Positions 11,102 through 22,188 of a stretch of DNA of 64,000 nt are shown here, piece after piece; positions within the stretch are counted from its first letter, which is position 1; every line of letters starts with the position of its first letter. Origin of the DNA: Candolleomyces eurysporus (lineage: Eukaryota > Basidiomycota > Agaricomycetes > Agaricales > Psathyrellaceae); contig JANBPK010000919.1 in assembly GCA_027579435.1 (NCBI GenBank), positions 62,001 to 126,000 on the forward strand. The letters run 5' to 3'. The notes under the pieces were generated by a model. It worked only from the letters and a program-made list of their open reading frames with translations. It was not told where the DNA came from and did not search any database. A program made the position numbers and the translations under genes.

Positions 11102-11254
11102 GGTTTTTGGTTTTGGTGGCTCTGGAATAAAATCGAGGCCTTTTATACTTTTCCAAAAGCACGCAAGCCGCCACCGCCTGATCGGTAATTTTTGGCTCAC
11201 TTCTGGCGTCGGCCGTACATTCTGACTCGAATCTATTTTCTCCCCTTCTCCCCC
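11102..11254. promoter_or_regulatory. Shared divergent promoter SER3 / HIS7
   Basis: The 153-bp interval contains TGACTC at 11223-11228 (sequence TGACTCG, one base from the Gcn4 consensus TGACTCA). A TATAAAA box lies on the minus strand at 11141-11147, 40 bp before the SER3 start. Both genes make amino acids, so general amino-acid control is plausible (inference). Confidence 0.6.
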
Positions 11255-12972
11255 ATGGGTCTCTACCTCCTCGATTATGGCGCAGGCAACGTCCAGAGCT
11301 TGGCCAACTCCCTCACAAAGCTGGGATACGAGTTTACATGGGTGGCCCAGCCGGAGGACTTTCACAAAGCCACCGTCAGTCATGTTCGATTGCATCATCT
11401 TTCCCCACTGAACGATTAGATTACAGAGCCTCATATTTCCAGGCGTAGGTGCCTTTGAGACGGCCATAGCTCATCTCGAATCAAGGGGTTTGTTCCAACC
11501 CTTGAAGGAATATATCCAGTCGGGGAAACCCTACTTTGGCATTTGCATTGGAATGCAAGTTCTGTTCGAGTCATCAACCGAAGCCACTCGAAAGGGACTA
11601 GGCATCGTGCCTTGTCCCATCGAGTCCTTCGATGCCTCAGACAAAGCTGTTCCTCACATAGGCTGGAACTCTGCGGATCTCATCACACCAAGCGATGATG
11701 CCGAAGGGGTGCAACCGTCCTCGTATTATTATTTTGTGCACTCATACCGTGCCAAATACGACGCCGATACGTATCCCGATGCCATGACTTGGGTCCATGC
11801 CACGACTCAATACGGACAAGAGACTTTCATCTCCTCCGTCCGCAAAGGAAATGTCTTTGGCACCCAATTCCATCCCGAAAAGTCGGGGAAGGCTGGTCTC
11901 GCCCTTATCGACGCCTGGCTTCGCAAACCCGAGGCAGCACACACCCGTGCCCCTCCAGNCCCCCCTCCGAAATCTCATCCCTAAACCCACCCACTCCCTG
12001 ACAAAACGTATCATCGCCTGCATGGACGTGCGTGCCAATGACCAAGGCGATCTCGTCGTAACCAAGGGCGATCAATACGACGTTCGCGAAAAGACTGTAA
12101 CAGCCAACTCGGCAGGAGCAGTTCGCAACCTTGGAAAGCCCGTCGCCCTGGCTGCCAAGTACTTTGAAGCAGGGGCTGACGAGCTCTGCCTCCTCAACAT
12201 CACCTCATTCCGCCACTCCCCGCTCCAAGACCAACCCATGCTCGCCGTCGTACGCGCTGCAGCCGAATGCGTCTTCGTCCCTCTGACCATCGGCGGCGGC
12301 ATCAAAGATACTGTCGACCCCGATGGCACGAAGCGCTCGGCACTCGAAGTCGCGGGTGCCTACTTCCGTGCAGGAGCAGACAAAGTGAGCATCGGGTCTG
12401 AAGCTGTCTATACCGTGGAGCGTCTGCGTGCATCAGGGTGGCAAAAAGGCGATGGCACCAGCGCGATCGAGACGATTGCTCATACGTATGGCAGGCAAGC
12501 GGTTGTTGTGTCGATAGACCCCAAACGTGTCTACGTCGACCCCAAAACCTACGAGGGACCTTACCAAGACGAACTCGTGTACGGGAAGGAGGACGGACCG
12601 GAGAACGAGCGAGGCAAAGCGTGGTGGTATCAGTGCACAGTCTCAGGTGGTCGGGAACTACGCGATGTGTCTGTCGTAGAACTTGCCAAAGGGGTCGATA
12701 TTCTTGGCGCAGGAGAGATTTTGGTCAACCTAATCGACCGCGATGGAACCGGACTTGGTTTCGATCTCGACTTGGTGAACCTCGTCAAGAGGACGGTCAA
12801 GATTCCAGTCGTGGCGAGCAGTGGCGCCGGGAGCGCTCGGCACTTCGTGGATGTATTTCGGGATACCCCAGTTGAAGCCGCCCTGGCAGCGGGAATTTTT
12901 CACCGGGAGGAGGTTAAAATTAGTGCAGTCAAGCAAGCGCTTAGGGAGAATAGCATCAATGTGCGAGATTAA
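11255..12972 (+). CDS. HIS7: Bifunctional imidazole glycerol-phosphate synthase (HisH-HisF)
   Basis: This enzyme channels ammonia from glutamine to PRFAR, making imidazole glycerol phosphate and AICAR in histidine synthesis. The N-terminal glutaminase begins MGLYLLDYGAGNVQSLANSL; after one intron come IFPGVGAFETA, the nucleophile elbow GKPYFGICIGMQ and FGTQFHPEKSG. The C-terminal HisF barrel has RIIACMDVRANDQGDLVVTK, PLTIGGGIKDT, GADKVSIGSEAV, EILVNLIDRDGTG and VVASSGAGS. The catalytic Asp in CMDVR and the second Asp in NLIDRDG are present. The N at 11959 falls in the linker and separates the two domains into different frames; omitting it gives one continuous protein. The domain fusion is the normal fungal form. 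Confidence 0.95.
11959..11959. other. Ambiguous base in HIS7 linker
   Basis: A single N precedes a run of six C. Glutaminase and synthase halves differ in frame by one base here; omitting the N restores the fusion. Confidence 0.9.
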
Positions 12973-13537
12973 ATACATTGATCACGAAATATACCGATAT
13001 TCCGTCGGGGCAAGAAAAGAAAGTTATTGGCATTTTCTCAAGAATACACGTTGAGAAAGGATTTGAGTGAAAAAAATAGAAGAGGCGAGATGGTAAGTAC
13101 ACAATACAATGAAAATCCAGGTTATCTAAAATACATCCTCGTTGATACAATCGGTAGTATTGAATGATAACCATTAAGATAGAGAGGGGAAGAGAGAACA
13201 AACGACGAGATAGAAAAGCTTGGACAGAAATCAGTTGAAACATTCGGGTCGATCGACATGTTAGCAGGACACGAAAGCAAACAAGAGGGAGGTGCCGCGC
13301 TGGTTTAAGTATATAAATATACTACTGGAGCTACTGGAGGAAAAATGTCGAAGAGATAACCAAAAAGGAGCAGGGGGCGAAAGAGAGTCGAAGGAAACGA
13401 AAAGGCATGCTTGTCATGGATGTGATCATATGTGGGGTTTGATGGTATATGGTGGTAGGTGTACAGTTGCTGAGGCGAGAGGGCGGCGATGGTCGGTAGG
13501 GATAGGAAGGAGAAATAGAGATCCGAGGTTTCTTGCT
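12973..13537. other. Convergent gap HIS7 / PAL1
   Basis: This 565-bp AT-richer stretch lies between two facing 3' ends. I see no gene or repeat in it; it should hold both terminators. Confidence 0.5.
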
Positions 13538-14927
13538 CTACTTGCCCCTGACTACTTTCCCGACCCTCTTGATCAAACTAGTCTTTCGACCGAGTTGGGC
13601 ATTGGGACCTTGCTGACTGCCTGCAACTGCCGTGTTCTCTGGAGCGTAAGGATCGCGCTCTGCCCTGGGCGGGGCGGGTAGTGCCTTATCCGTGTTCTGG
13701 TTGTCAATGAAGATATAAGGCTCCGGTCTTTGGTATGCAGAAGGAGGGAGCGCACTTTGGTTGCTCTTTACACCGAATCGGCCAAGGAAAGAGTTCTGGG
13801 ACTTGTGTGTCGGCCGTCCTTCATACGTCGGTGCCCCAGTAGGTGTCGAAGGGGACGGTGGGGCTTCATATTCTGCACCCACGGGAACATTTGGTGCATC
13901 TCGCATCTTACGGATGCGTTGCATCAAAGACTTGGTCCGCTTTGGGAAACCTGGGGAGTTGGCGGGTGGAGAGCCTGTTTGGGAGTCGAGGGACTCTGTC
14001 GCTTCTGGAACAAAAATGGGCTGCGGGGGTGGAACACCTACACGGCGAGGAGGGGCCCGACTCCTGCTTTCGCGGGGTGACTCATCCTTGGTGCGGCGAG
14101 ACGATTTACCATTGTAGATGGAACTAGCGGGAGTATCGCCATCTTGTTTGCCAGATCCACCTCCCGCGAAGAACTCTTCGAACGGTTCCGGCTCATGAAT
14201 TCCCCAAGCTTCGGCAATGGCATCTACCTTTTTCTTGGGCGGCTCGGCGTAATTGTTTGAGAATGCTCCGTAAGCATACGCGGACGGATAAGCTCCACCA
14301 GTTGAGGATGGCTGGTTGAGTTCCTCAGGTTGGGGAGACCAGGCATGCATGGGCGCCTGAGTCTTATGCTTGTTTCGGGAGGGGGCACATGCATCGAAAG
14401 GACCGTCGTGATGAAACACTTGAGATGAGATGAGATGCAAGTCACGAATGATGGGGACAAAGATACGCACTGGGACCGACACCAGTGAAATCTAGGCGGT
14501 CGATAACATCTGCATGCTGCGAACCCTTCTTCGAGCGAGACTTGCCGCTCGACCGGGACTTCTCTTGGACGGGGGCACCGTCCTGGGAGTGGGACCTGCG
14601 GGTTGAAGGCTTGGCGGCGCTCGAGGACTGGGGCACGCTGTGGGCACGATCAGCTGCGATGAGAGAGAGAGAGGAATGAAGGACATACACCGAGGTGTTG
14701 CTGCGAGAGGTCCGGGTGCGGTCGCTGGACTGGCGGTAGGAGACAGTCTCGCGGACGGCGTCCCTGACGTCTGCGGCGGGGGTAGCAGAGGGCATGACTG
14801 GGGCGGTCTTTGGGGGCGGGGGCGGGGGACGACGGGAGGAGGAGTGTTTGGTGTCGTCGAAGGGGTCTGAGGAGGACCTAACGCGGGAGTGGGAGTGTTG
14901 GCGGGAGTGTGGATGCACTGCAGCCAT
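13538..14927 (-). CDS. PAL1: Pal1-family cell morphology protein
   Basis: Pal1 proteins associate with the cortex and endocytic sites and set cell shape in fission yeast. ATG 14927 opens MAAVHPHSRQHSHSRV, followed by a Pro/Ser-rich, low-complexity N-terminus. After two introns comes the family core: DVIDRLDFTGVGP, then FHHDGPFDACAPSRNK and APMHAWSPQPEELNQP, which is the most diagnostic stretch. The remainder is disordered and basic, with EAWGIHEPEPFEEFF, LMQRIRKMRDAPN and a C-terminal KTSLIKRVGKVVRGK that could bind membranes. Function is inferred from the family. The 112-bp gap to the desaturase start is a shared promoter. Confidence 0.85.
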
Positions 14928-15039
14928 CGTGGTTGTTGCAAGGAAGAGGCACAAATGTTCCCACGCCAAGCGGCGGATAAACCCTGTTATAACTTGAATT
15001 TCTCTGGTCACGGGCTCATCAGGCCATTTCCATTTCCCA
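14928..15039. promoter_or_regulatory. Shared divergent promoter PAL1 / sphingolipid desaturase
   Basis: The divergent start codons are 112 bp apart. No recognised element stands out. Confidence 0.5.
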
Positions 15040-16899
15040 ATGTCCTCCAAGGCCTCTCGTCTCTGGACTCGCGCAGACGTCCTCGCCGCANGTCCTCAAC
15101 GGCGACACCCTCATCGTCTACCGCGACCTCCTCCTCCGCATCTCCGACAAATGGCTCGACGCTCACCCCGGAGGCAATCTCTCGCTTCTCCACTTCGTCG
15201 GCCGTGACGCGACAGACGAAATCGAAGCGTACCATTTCGACAACACCCTCAGTCTCATCGCCCGCTACGCCGTCGGACGTGTGCAGAACTCGTTGGAGCA
15301 GCCATGGGTTCCCCTCGTTCCCCCAATCATGGCCGGCTGGGTCCGTCGAAAGGATGCCGATGGAAAGCCGTACTGGCATCGGGAGGCAGTCGAGCAACGC
15401 GCTACTGGCAACACAGCCACCGCGCCCTCCTCCCAGATTTTGCTCCTATCCACCGATGCCTCTCCTCTGCAGGAAAAGGGGCTCGCTGGTCCCACCGAGG
15501 CGACGTTGACCCCTCCCCCAGCAACTCTCTCTCTCCAGGCCCAGGCTCGCCTGTCCCAGGCCTACCGGGACCTCCATCAGCGAGTAACGGAAGCTGGCCT
15601 GTACGAAACCCCGTACTTGACTGGATATGGGCCCGAAATTGCTCGGTATACCCTGCTGGCAGTATCTTCTGCCTATGCGTATTCCCACCAGTGGTTTATG
15701 ACCAGTGCTGTCTTCCTGGGATTGTTATGGCACCAGTTGGTGTTCACAGCTCATGACCTTGGCCATATGGGTGTCACTCATAATTGGACCCTAGACCGTC
15801 TGATATCCATTGCCATTGCGGACTTCATCGGCGGGCTTAGCATCGGTTGGTGGGTTCAGGTCAGTTGCATTGTTTTTGCTCATACCATACTGTTGCTGAT
15901 TTGATTTTTATCTCAGAACCACAATGTCCATCACAGTAAGTCTGGCTAGGCATCAGTTCTTATCACATCTAACTTCTTTCCTCTCCCCAAAAGTTGTCAC
16001 GAATCATCCGTCTCAGTACGTCTGCATTATTACGACACCACCAACCCCAAACTAACGCTCCTCCGCAGTGACCCTGATATTGAACATATACCCTTCTTCG
16101 CCATTTCCACCTCGTTCTTCTCATCGCTTTGGTCTTCGTACTACAAACGAACGATGGTTTTCGACCGCTTTGCAAAGTTCTTGATCTCCCTTCAGCACAA
16201 GTTATTTTATATCGTCATGGCCTTTGCACGTTTCAACCTTTACGCTAATTCGTACGTATACCTCATCCAGAAGGCCTCAGATACCAAACGCGCCAGAGGC
16301 GGCACATGGGCGTGGAGACTAGAAGTCCTAGGGATCGCCTTTTTCTGGAGCTGGTACGGGCGGGTGCTTTACGGAACTGGTTCCTGGCAAACCGCTCTCG
16401 CGTATCTCCTTGTCAGTCACATCGTTCCCAGCCCTCTCCATGTTCAAGTAAGTCGCTGTCGTTCTCGGTTACACATTATATCTTTTACTCATTTTTTTTT
16501 TTCAACCGTTAGATTGTGCTCTCCCATTTCAGCATGTCGACTGCCGACTTGGGCCCAACGGAATCCTTCCCCCATCGCCAGATGCGCACGACTTCGGACG
16601 TCATCTGCCCGGAATCCATTGGGTGGATTCACGGCGGCCTGCAGCTCCAAGTCACGCACCACCTGTTCCCTCGCTTACCCAGACACAACCTCAAAAAAGC
16701 CAGCGTTCTCGTGAAACAATTTGCTGAAGAAAACCAGTTAACCTACGCCGAATTCGGGTTTGTAGCCGGGAACAAGGATGTCCTTGGTGTCCTACGAAAT
16801 GTGGCCGAGCAGGTCAAGATCGTTGGTATGGTTGCTCAATCAGAGGTCGTAGAAGCAGTGGAGAAGAGTACCCCAGAACTGAAAAACAAACAGGGATAG
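15040..16899 (+). CDS. Delta-8 sphingolipid desaturase, cytochrome b5 fusion
   Basis: This ER membrane enzyme inserts a delta-8 double bond in the long-chain base of sphingolipids, feeding fungal glucosylceramide synthesis. The N-terminal cytochrome b5 domain has the heme motif WLDAHPGGNLSLLHFVGRDA. Three histidine boxes of a front-end desaturase follow: HDLGHMGVTHNW, then across an intron NHNVHH, and near the end QLQVTHHLFPRLPRHNL, where Gln replaces the first His as usual for this class. Hydrophobic segments lie around the boxes, for example the one ending GLLWHQLVFTAHD. At least four introns split the middle. The N at 15091 is one surplus base inside the b5 domain. Fatty-acid front-end desaturase is the alternative, but the fungal b5-fused form is typically the sphingolipid enzyme. 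Confidence 0.87.
15091..15091. other. Ambiguous base in desaturase exon 1
   Basis: The frame ...RADVLAA continues as VLNGDTLIVYRD only if this N is omitted, so it is a surplus position. Confidence 0.9.
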
Positions 16900-17189
16900 A
16901 ACGAGGAGATTTTTTTTACATACTAATAGGGTTTTTTTTTGCGTATACCAAGGCTAACTGCTAGATCTAGAATATTACCATAGATAATGTTTTCGCGAAT
17001 CCGACTGCATCTTATAATGATCTCTGACCAAGGACTGAAGTTTAAGGATCTGGGTCATATTGTGCATAAGGCATGTGCTGTTGTATATGACAACAAGAAG
17101 GGCGTGCCATGGTTTTAATGGTGATGTCTGAATGGGTGAGGAATGCGATAGCGAAGTAGAAGGATACAAAGGCGAGCGACGACAGTAGT

Positions 17190-17931
17190 TTACTTCTTCT
17201 TGTTGGCCTCCTCCTCCTCCTTCTTGGCAGCACGGATTTTGCGAACACCTTCGTACCTGGCGTTGGAACGAGCCTCGCGGAGAGTCCTGTATGCCTTGAA
17301 GTCCCGCTCCTCTTGGGTGATCTTGCGAGGAGCCTCGGCTGCGTAGACATCGGGGATGGCGAGGTTTTGGCGAGTGGTAGTCGCGGTGAGATCATCGCCC
17401 TGATGAAAATATAAATACAAGATATGTTTCAAAATAAATCGAACGCACCGTCGAGTCACCCTTCTTGGGCTTGCCAGCCTTGCGAGGGAAGATGATGAGT
17501 TTGGCCTTGTAGGCCTTTAGCCTCTCGACGTTGACCTTTTTGCCCTCTTCGCTCAAGTTTGTCCTCCTGTGGTCCACAACAATGCCAACGCTCCTGGCCT
17601 CCTTCCTGCCGATACCAGCCTCCTTCAATTCTGTGAGGGTGAATCCGCGGCCCTCCCTGACTTTGCGGTTGTATCGGACGGTTTGAGCACGGACTGCAGG
17701 GCGGAGGAGGGTGAGGGGTCGAACGCCAAGGGTTGTGGCTTTGGCCTTGCGAGCATTGCGGCGACGGAGCTTACGCCCTGGCTGGTCGAACCAGGTGCGG
17801 ACTCGGCGCTGCCAGTCCTTTCGGAAGTGGTTATTGTGGAGGACTGTGCGTCAACAAACCAAAGCCCATGAGCTGCTATGATAAAGGGACAATCCCAAGA
17901 TAAACGGACCGTTGTTGTGCGCAAAACCCAT
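17190..17931 (-). CDS. RPL13: 60S ribosomal protein L13 (eL13)
   Basis: This is a eukaryote-specific large-subunit protein. ATG 17931 starts a tiny first exon (MGFAHNN). An intron follows, then VLHNNHFRKDWQRRVRTWFD and QPGRKLRRRNARKAKA, the invariant eL13 start. The body has RPLTLLRPAVRAQTVRYNRK, VREGRGFTLTELKEAGIG and ARSVGIVVDHRRTNLSEEG. A second intron near 17400-17455 leads to IPDVYAAEAPRKITQEERDF and a Lys/Glu tail ending NKKK at 17190. It converges with the desaturase, 290 bp away. The unusually long gap upstream suggests a larger promoter than its neighbours have. Confidence 0.95.
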
Positions 17932-19210
17932 GGCTTATCTGCAGATCAATTTTAAATAAGTCTCCCCGTTGTCTAGGACAGTGAGCGAGGGCATACCTTG
18001 AGGTCTTGAGGTCGTCGAGCGCCGTTGCCGGTATTATGGTTACTGTCCTAATCCAGCAGCGCGTGTGGCTGGGACAAACTGCATAGTTGATCACGGCAAA
18101 CTCCGAAACCCTAACCCCAGGGAAAGGCACTTCAACGTTGCTCGGCCTCTTCGGAAACTTGTGGGTGGCCATGACAGTCTGTTGGTGCCGTACGCAGCCC
18201 ACTCAATGAAGCTGTATAATGCCCTCTTATTCGGCAGAGCGTAAGAAACCCCAGATACGTCCGAGTCAGTGGCGAATTCTCCCCTACTCAATCGCACGAT
18301 TTGTTCGTAAGTTTTGCTCTCCGTTGCCCGGTTTTAACGCTATATCTCTAGGTGTGCAGGAAAAGTCCCTCTGCTTCTCGCCATTGCCCTTTGGTAATGT
18401 TACGGAGACTGAGGATCATTCGAGATCCGACTCACTAAAAAGGCATAGGTCGATACACTCAGACCCACGAGAGATCTCACCGGACGTCGTCTAGGAGAAT
18501 TCGGCCTCCTCAGCTCCTGGAGGAGACCAGCTTCTTTCAATCTCTCCTATCGCCCTGATATTGCCTCTCGCGAGAAGCCCCATATGGCCGCTCATTTGCT
18601 CCCTCGAAAATATACACGTTTATGGCAAATTTTGACTTGCACCTTCCTCATCCAGCATCCGCCCTTCTCGACTTCTCTCGCTTGATCCCTTGTGACAGCA
18701 GCACGCGCACTCTTACACCACCACCCATACATTTGCTCCGGGTCGTGCTAATACTAATACGATTGCCTATCAACGTTTTCAACGGTAACCCTCCTCCCCG
18801 GTGCTTAAAGGCTTTGCCTTTAGCAAGCTTTGGCTGCGTGCCTGTACCTGTGTGCTCGCGATACTGTGCGCCTTTCCTAATTTCTAGGCATCCAAGCTCA
18901 CCCAAGTGGCACGAGCGGTCTCTGATCTATACTACCTCCCCGGACGTCCCAACTAATAGCACCGAAGACTGACGTCCCTTTCAGATCAGATTTCTAACCC
19001 TGTCGAGGAACGGTGGGTCCCTTCTCCATCTTTGGATCACCCTAATTCATTTCAGAATTACAGTTCTTTTCCCGTATTTCTCCTACTGGGGTAATTCCAT
19101 TTATCTTGACATCCTGTGTTTGTTCACCTTCGCTGAATATAAGAAGCCTACTCGCCATTAACCAGTCTCCCCATTCCCCTCGATTCACATCTTCTTCTTC
19201 GCAAGTGACA
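17932..19210. other. Long gap between RPL13 and MetE-like gene
   Basis: This 1,279-bp region separates two divergent genes. It is pyrimidine-rich towards the right, consistent with promoter and leader sequence. I find no convincing coding exon: open frames here lack ATG starts or family resemblance. No tRNA-like B box was seen. Confidence 0.5.
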
Positions 19211-21092
19211 ATGCTGCTCAATCCTCCTTACCGTGCAGACCACATCGGCTCCCTCCTCCGCCCCGAGGCTCTCTTTCAAAAACGGGAGGCCTTGGAGAAG
19301 CAGGAGTGCAGCCTCGATGATGTTAAAGCACTCGAAGACGATGCTATCAAGCACGTCGTTGACCTTCAGAGGGAAGTTGGTATCAAGACTATAACCGACG
19401 GTGAACTCAGAAGGTAGCTTAGCTCTTGCTTTCATGAGCTTCTAACTTTCTGACCGTCGTGATCTCGAATCCTAGGGCCATGTTCTACGATAACGTCTTC
19501 GACAGGCTCGAAGGAATAACCTTCATTCCTAACCGTATGCTCCATTTTTTCCTTCTCCATATGCCATAGCTCAACTCTCCTTAGGTCCCATCGCCACTTT
19601 CAAGGTATTTAAATTGATCTTTTAAGCGTGACATCTCTTCACATCGTCTTCACATGGGATAGCCCTACATTCCTCACGTCGGCTTCATGTACATGATGGG
19701 CATTCAGGAAGCGGAGACTTTCTACTGCACCGTAAGTAACCGGAATTTGCCTGCGGCTAAGTGGTTCCTGTCTGACACCAGGATATCATGGCCATACAGG
19801 GAAAGATAAAGCGGACCCGTTCCTGGTATATTGACGAGTTCAACTATACCAAAAGCCTTGTCGCTCCCGAAGTGAGGACTCTTTTCGTTTGTATTCGTGG
19901 CGTCAATTTAACGCTGGAACGTCTCCTAGGATGTCAAAAACATCAAGATCACGATGTGTTCACCGTCTTGGTTCCACCAACGACATGGCTCTGACGAGTC
20001 TTACGATTTGTCTGTGTACAAGAACGATGGTGATTGTAATCTTGCACCTCATCTCTTCCTTGCTAAAGATCTTTCCAGACGAATACTTCGACGACCTTGG
20101 AATCGCCTACCGTGCAGAAATTAAAGAACTCTACGAGCAGGGATGTCGTGAGTGAGCTTCTTATTAGGCTAAATCTTTCTCCGACCTCTTTCCATAGGAA
20201 ACATCCAAATTGACGATCCAACCTTCTGCTATTTTTGCAATGAGCAAATGATTGCGGGCATGGAGAAAGCTGGTGTCGATCATGAGGCTCTTCTTGACAC
20301 TTACATTCGAGCTATCAATGTTTGCACTCAAGGACGCCCAAGTGATTTGAGAATTGGGGTGCACATGTGTCGCGGAAATTTCAAGGTTGGGACCGGTCTT
20401 TTGGAATCTAAACCACAATCGACTAACCTTATGGGATTTTAATGTACGCAGGGTGGCGTTCATTTTTCGGAAGGAGGTTACGCTCGCATTGCTGTCAAGG
20501 TGTTCAATACATTGGACGTGGACGTGTTCTATGTGGGTTTCCACATTGATAAATTTGGGAGCAATCATTGACGCCCGATAACAGCTTGAGTACGACACTG
20601 AACGTGCAGGTGATTTTGGACCCTTGAAATATTTCCCAGCTGGCAAAGTCGCCGTGCTCGGCCTTGTCACGACGAAGAACCCCAAGGTGAGTATTTTACC
20701 CATGTAAAGCCTGTCTTAGATTGGTCCTGATGTCAACTTTAACCTCTTGCAGCTTGAATCCATTGACGATCTCAAGGCCCGGGTTTACGAAGCGGCAGAG
20801 GTTATGTCACAGGGCAATCCGCAGCGCTCCAAGGAAGAAGCTTTGAACCAGTAATGCTTGCTTGCTGTTTCCACGATTCGTACGGTAAAGCTAATACGTC
20901 CTATGACAGGTTATGCATTAGCACTCAATGTGGCTTTGCTTCTGTATGGCAAGGGAATCCGGTGACGGAGGAAGTACGTGCTATTTTCAATCATCTCGCG
21001 TATTATCTCTGACCGACTTCTCGGAATAGGACGAGAAGAGGAAGCTGCAGCTGCTCCTCCAAGCTTCCAAAGAAATCTGGAACGACGCTTGA
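19211..21092 (+). CDS. MetE-like (cobalamin-independent methionine synthase C-terminal) methyltransferase
   Basis: The family uses a zinc-bound thiol to accept a methyl group. ATG 19211 opens MLLNPPYRADHIGSLLRPEA. About ten short exons follow, with VGIKTITDGELRRAMFYDN, PHVGFMYMMGIQEAETFYC, RTRSWYIDEFNYTKSLVAPE, QIDDPTFCYFCNEQM and IGVHMCRGN. The expected zinc ligands are visible as H-x-C in GVHMCRGN and the distal Cys in CISTQCGFASVWQGN. At roughly 380 residues it carries only the catalytic barrel and is half the length of true methionine synthase (about 760). The methyl donor and acceptor are therefore unknown. The stop at 21092 follows EIWNDA. The upstream in-frame stretch has no ATG, which fixes the start. 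Confidence 0.8.
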
Positions 21093-22188
21093 GCGCTCTT
21101 TCTTGCGGACTCTTTATCACTGTATGATACTTCAAGGCAATGTATAACTGGATATATTGGAATGACTATATTGATACCATTCGAGTAGCACACATGGCAG
21201 ACGAAGCGTTCGGTTCCACTAGGCCTATAACCTGTCCGGGACGGGGTGGACATAGATCGGTGCCTAGGCCTGTCAGCCTGGCCGCTCGTATAGGAGCTGT
21301 GGCCAGGGTTAGATAGCAATCCAACTCGACAGACCGAGGAACAAAGTAGCGCTGATGAAGAATATCTGCAATTCCTATGCAAACGCCCAGTCGACGTCCT
21401 TTCTTAACTTCTGGCTTACGGTGACTGTCCTCGATTAACGGACGCTGGTCGGCCTTCGATCAAGTACGCTAGACTCTAAGAGGAATAGACTGACTGCTTC
21501 CATGATAACGTCGTGGAAGGTACTTTGCAGATGATTCTGCTCCACCCTCGAGGGCACAATCGACAAAATAGGCTTATCTGCAACAGCTGCGGCCCCAAGC
21601 GACCGATCCCTGTGTCGATAGATCGCTGCTCATGAAACTGGTACGAGAGGCGTGAATTTCACTTCTTTGGCGCCCTTTTCTAGCTTTCCGTCATTCCCAG
21701 AAAATTGTACAGGACTAGTTCACCACTCCCGGCCGCTAAAAATTCGGTGCGCAGAGCGCCAAGTGCTTAAAATAAAATTCTCTCTCGAAGTGTCGCTCTG
21801 GTGGCTGGCGTCTCCCTGCTAATTGAATGCCAAGCGGCTAAGCGGTCGCCCGACGTCATTTCATCATCCAGAGACAGGGACATCACCGCTCAGGCAAAAA
21901 TCTTTTTGAAACAAGCCCGCTCACGGCCAAGCTATACCTGAATATGCAGAGGTAATGCTAAGCAGTACTACCTTCTTCCCTTTATTCCTTTGAACGAACT
22001 TGTTCGTGTGTGTTGGGCAGACTCCCGAGGCCATCTCGTTGCTATGTGCTGGCCATCGTAACCGACCCAGTATGTATGGCTTACGTAACCATATTCTGAC
22101 ATCTGGCTTGTTCGTTGATGTCTTCCGCTTCTCATTGATTGGAGCGCGCTCTCTGTCTGTCTGCTTTCCCCTTCACCGCTCTTTTGCC
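21093..22188. other. Long gap before the membrane-protein pair
   Basis: This 1,096-bp region follows the MetE-like gene and precedes a same-strand gene. I see no gene, repeat or RNA in it. Its right end is pyrimidine-rich, as expected of a promoter and leader. Confidence 0.5.

Noticed and set aside
11959..11959. Programmed frameshift between HisH and HisF
   Set aside because: The frame change coincides exactly with an N beside a C run, and other genes show the same pattern; an assembly artefact explains all.
18622..18972. Plus-strand open frame in the RPL13/MetE-like gap
   Set aside because: Sequence is a translation of pyrimidine-rich promoter-type DNA and resembles no protein.
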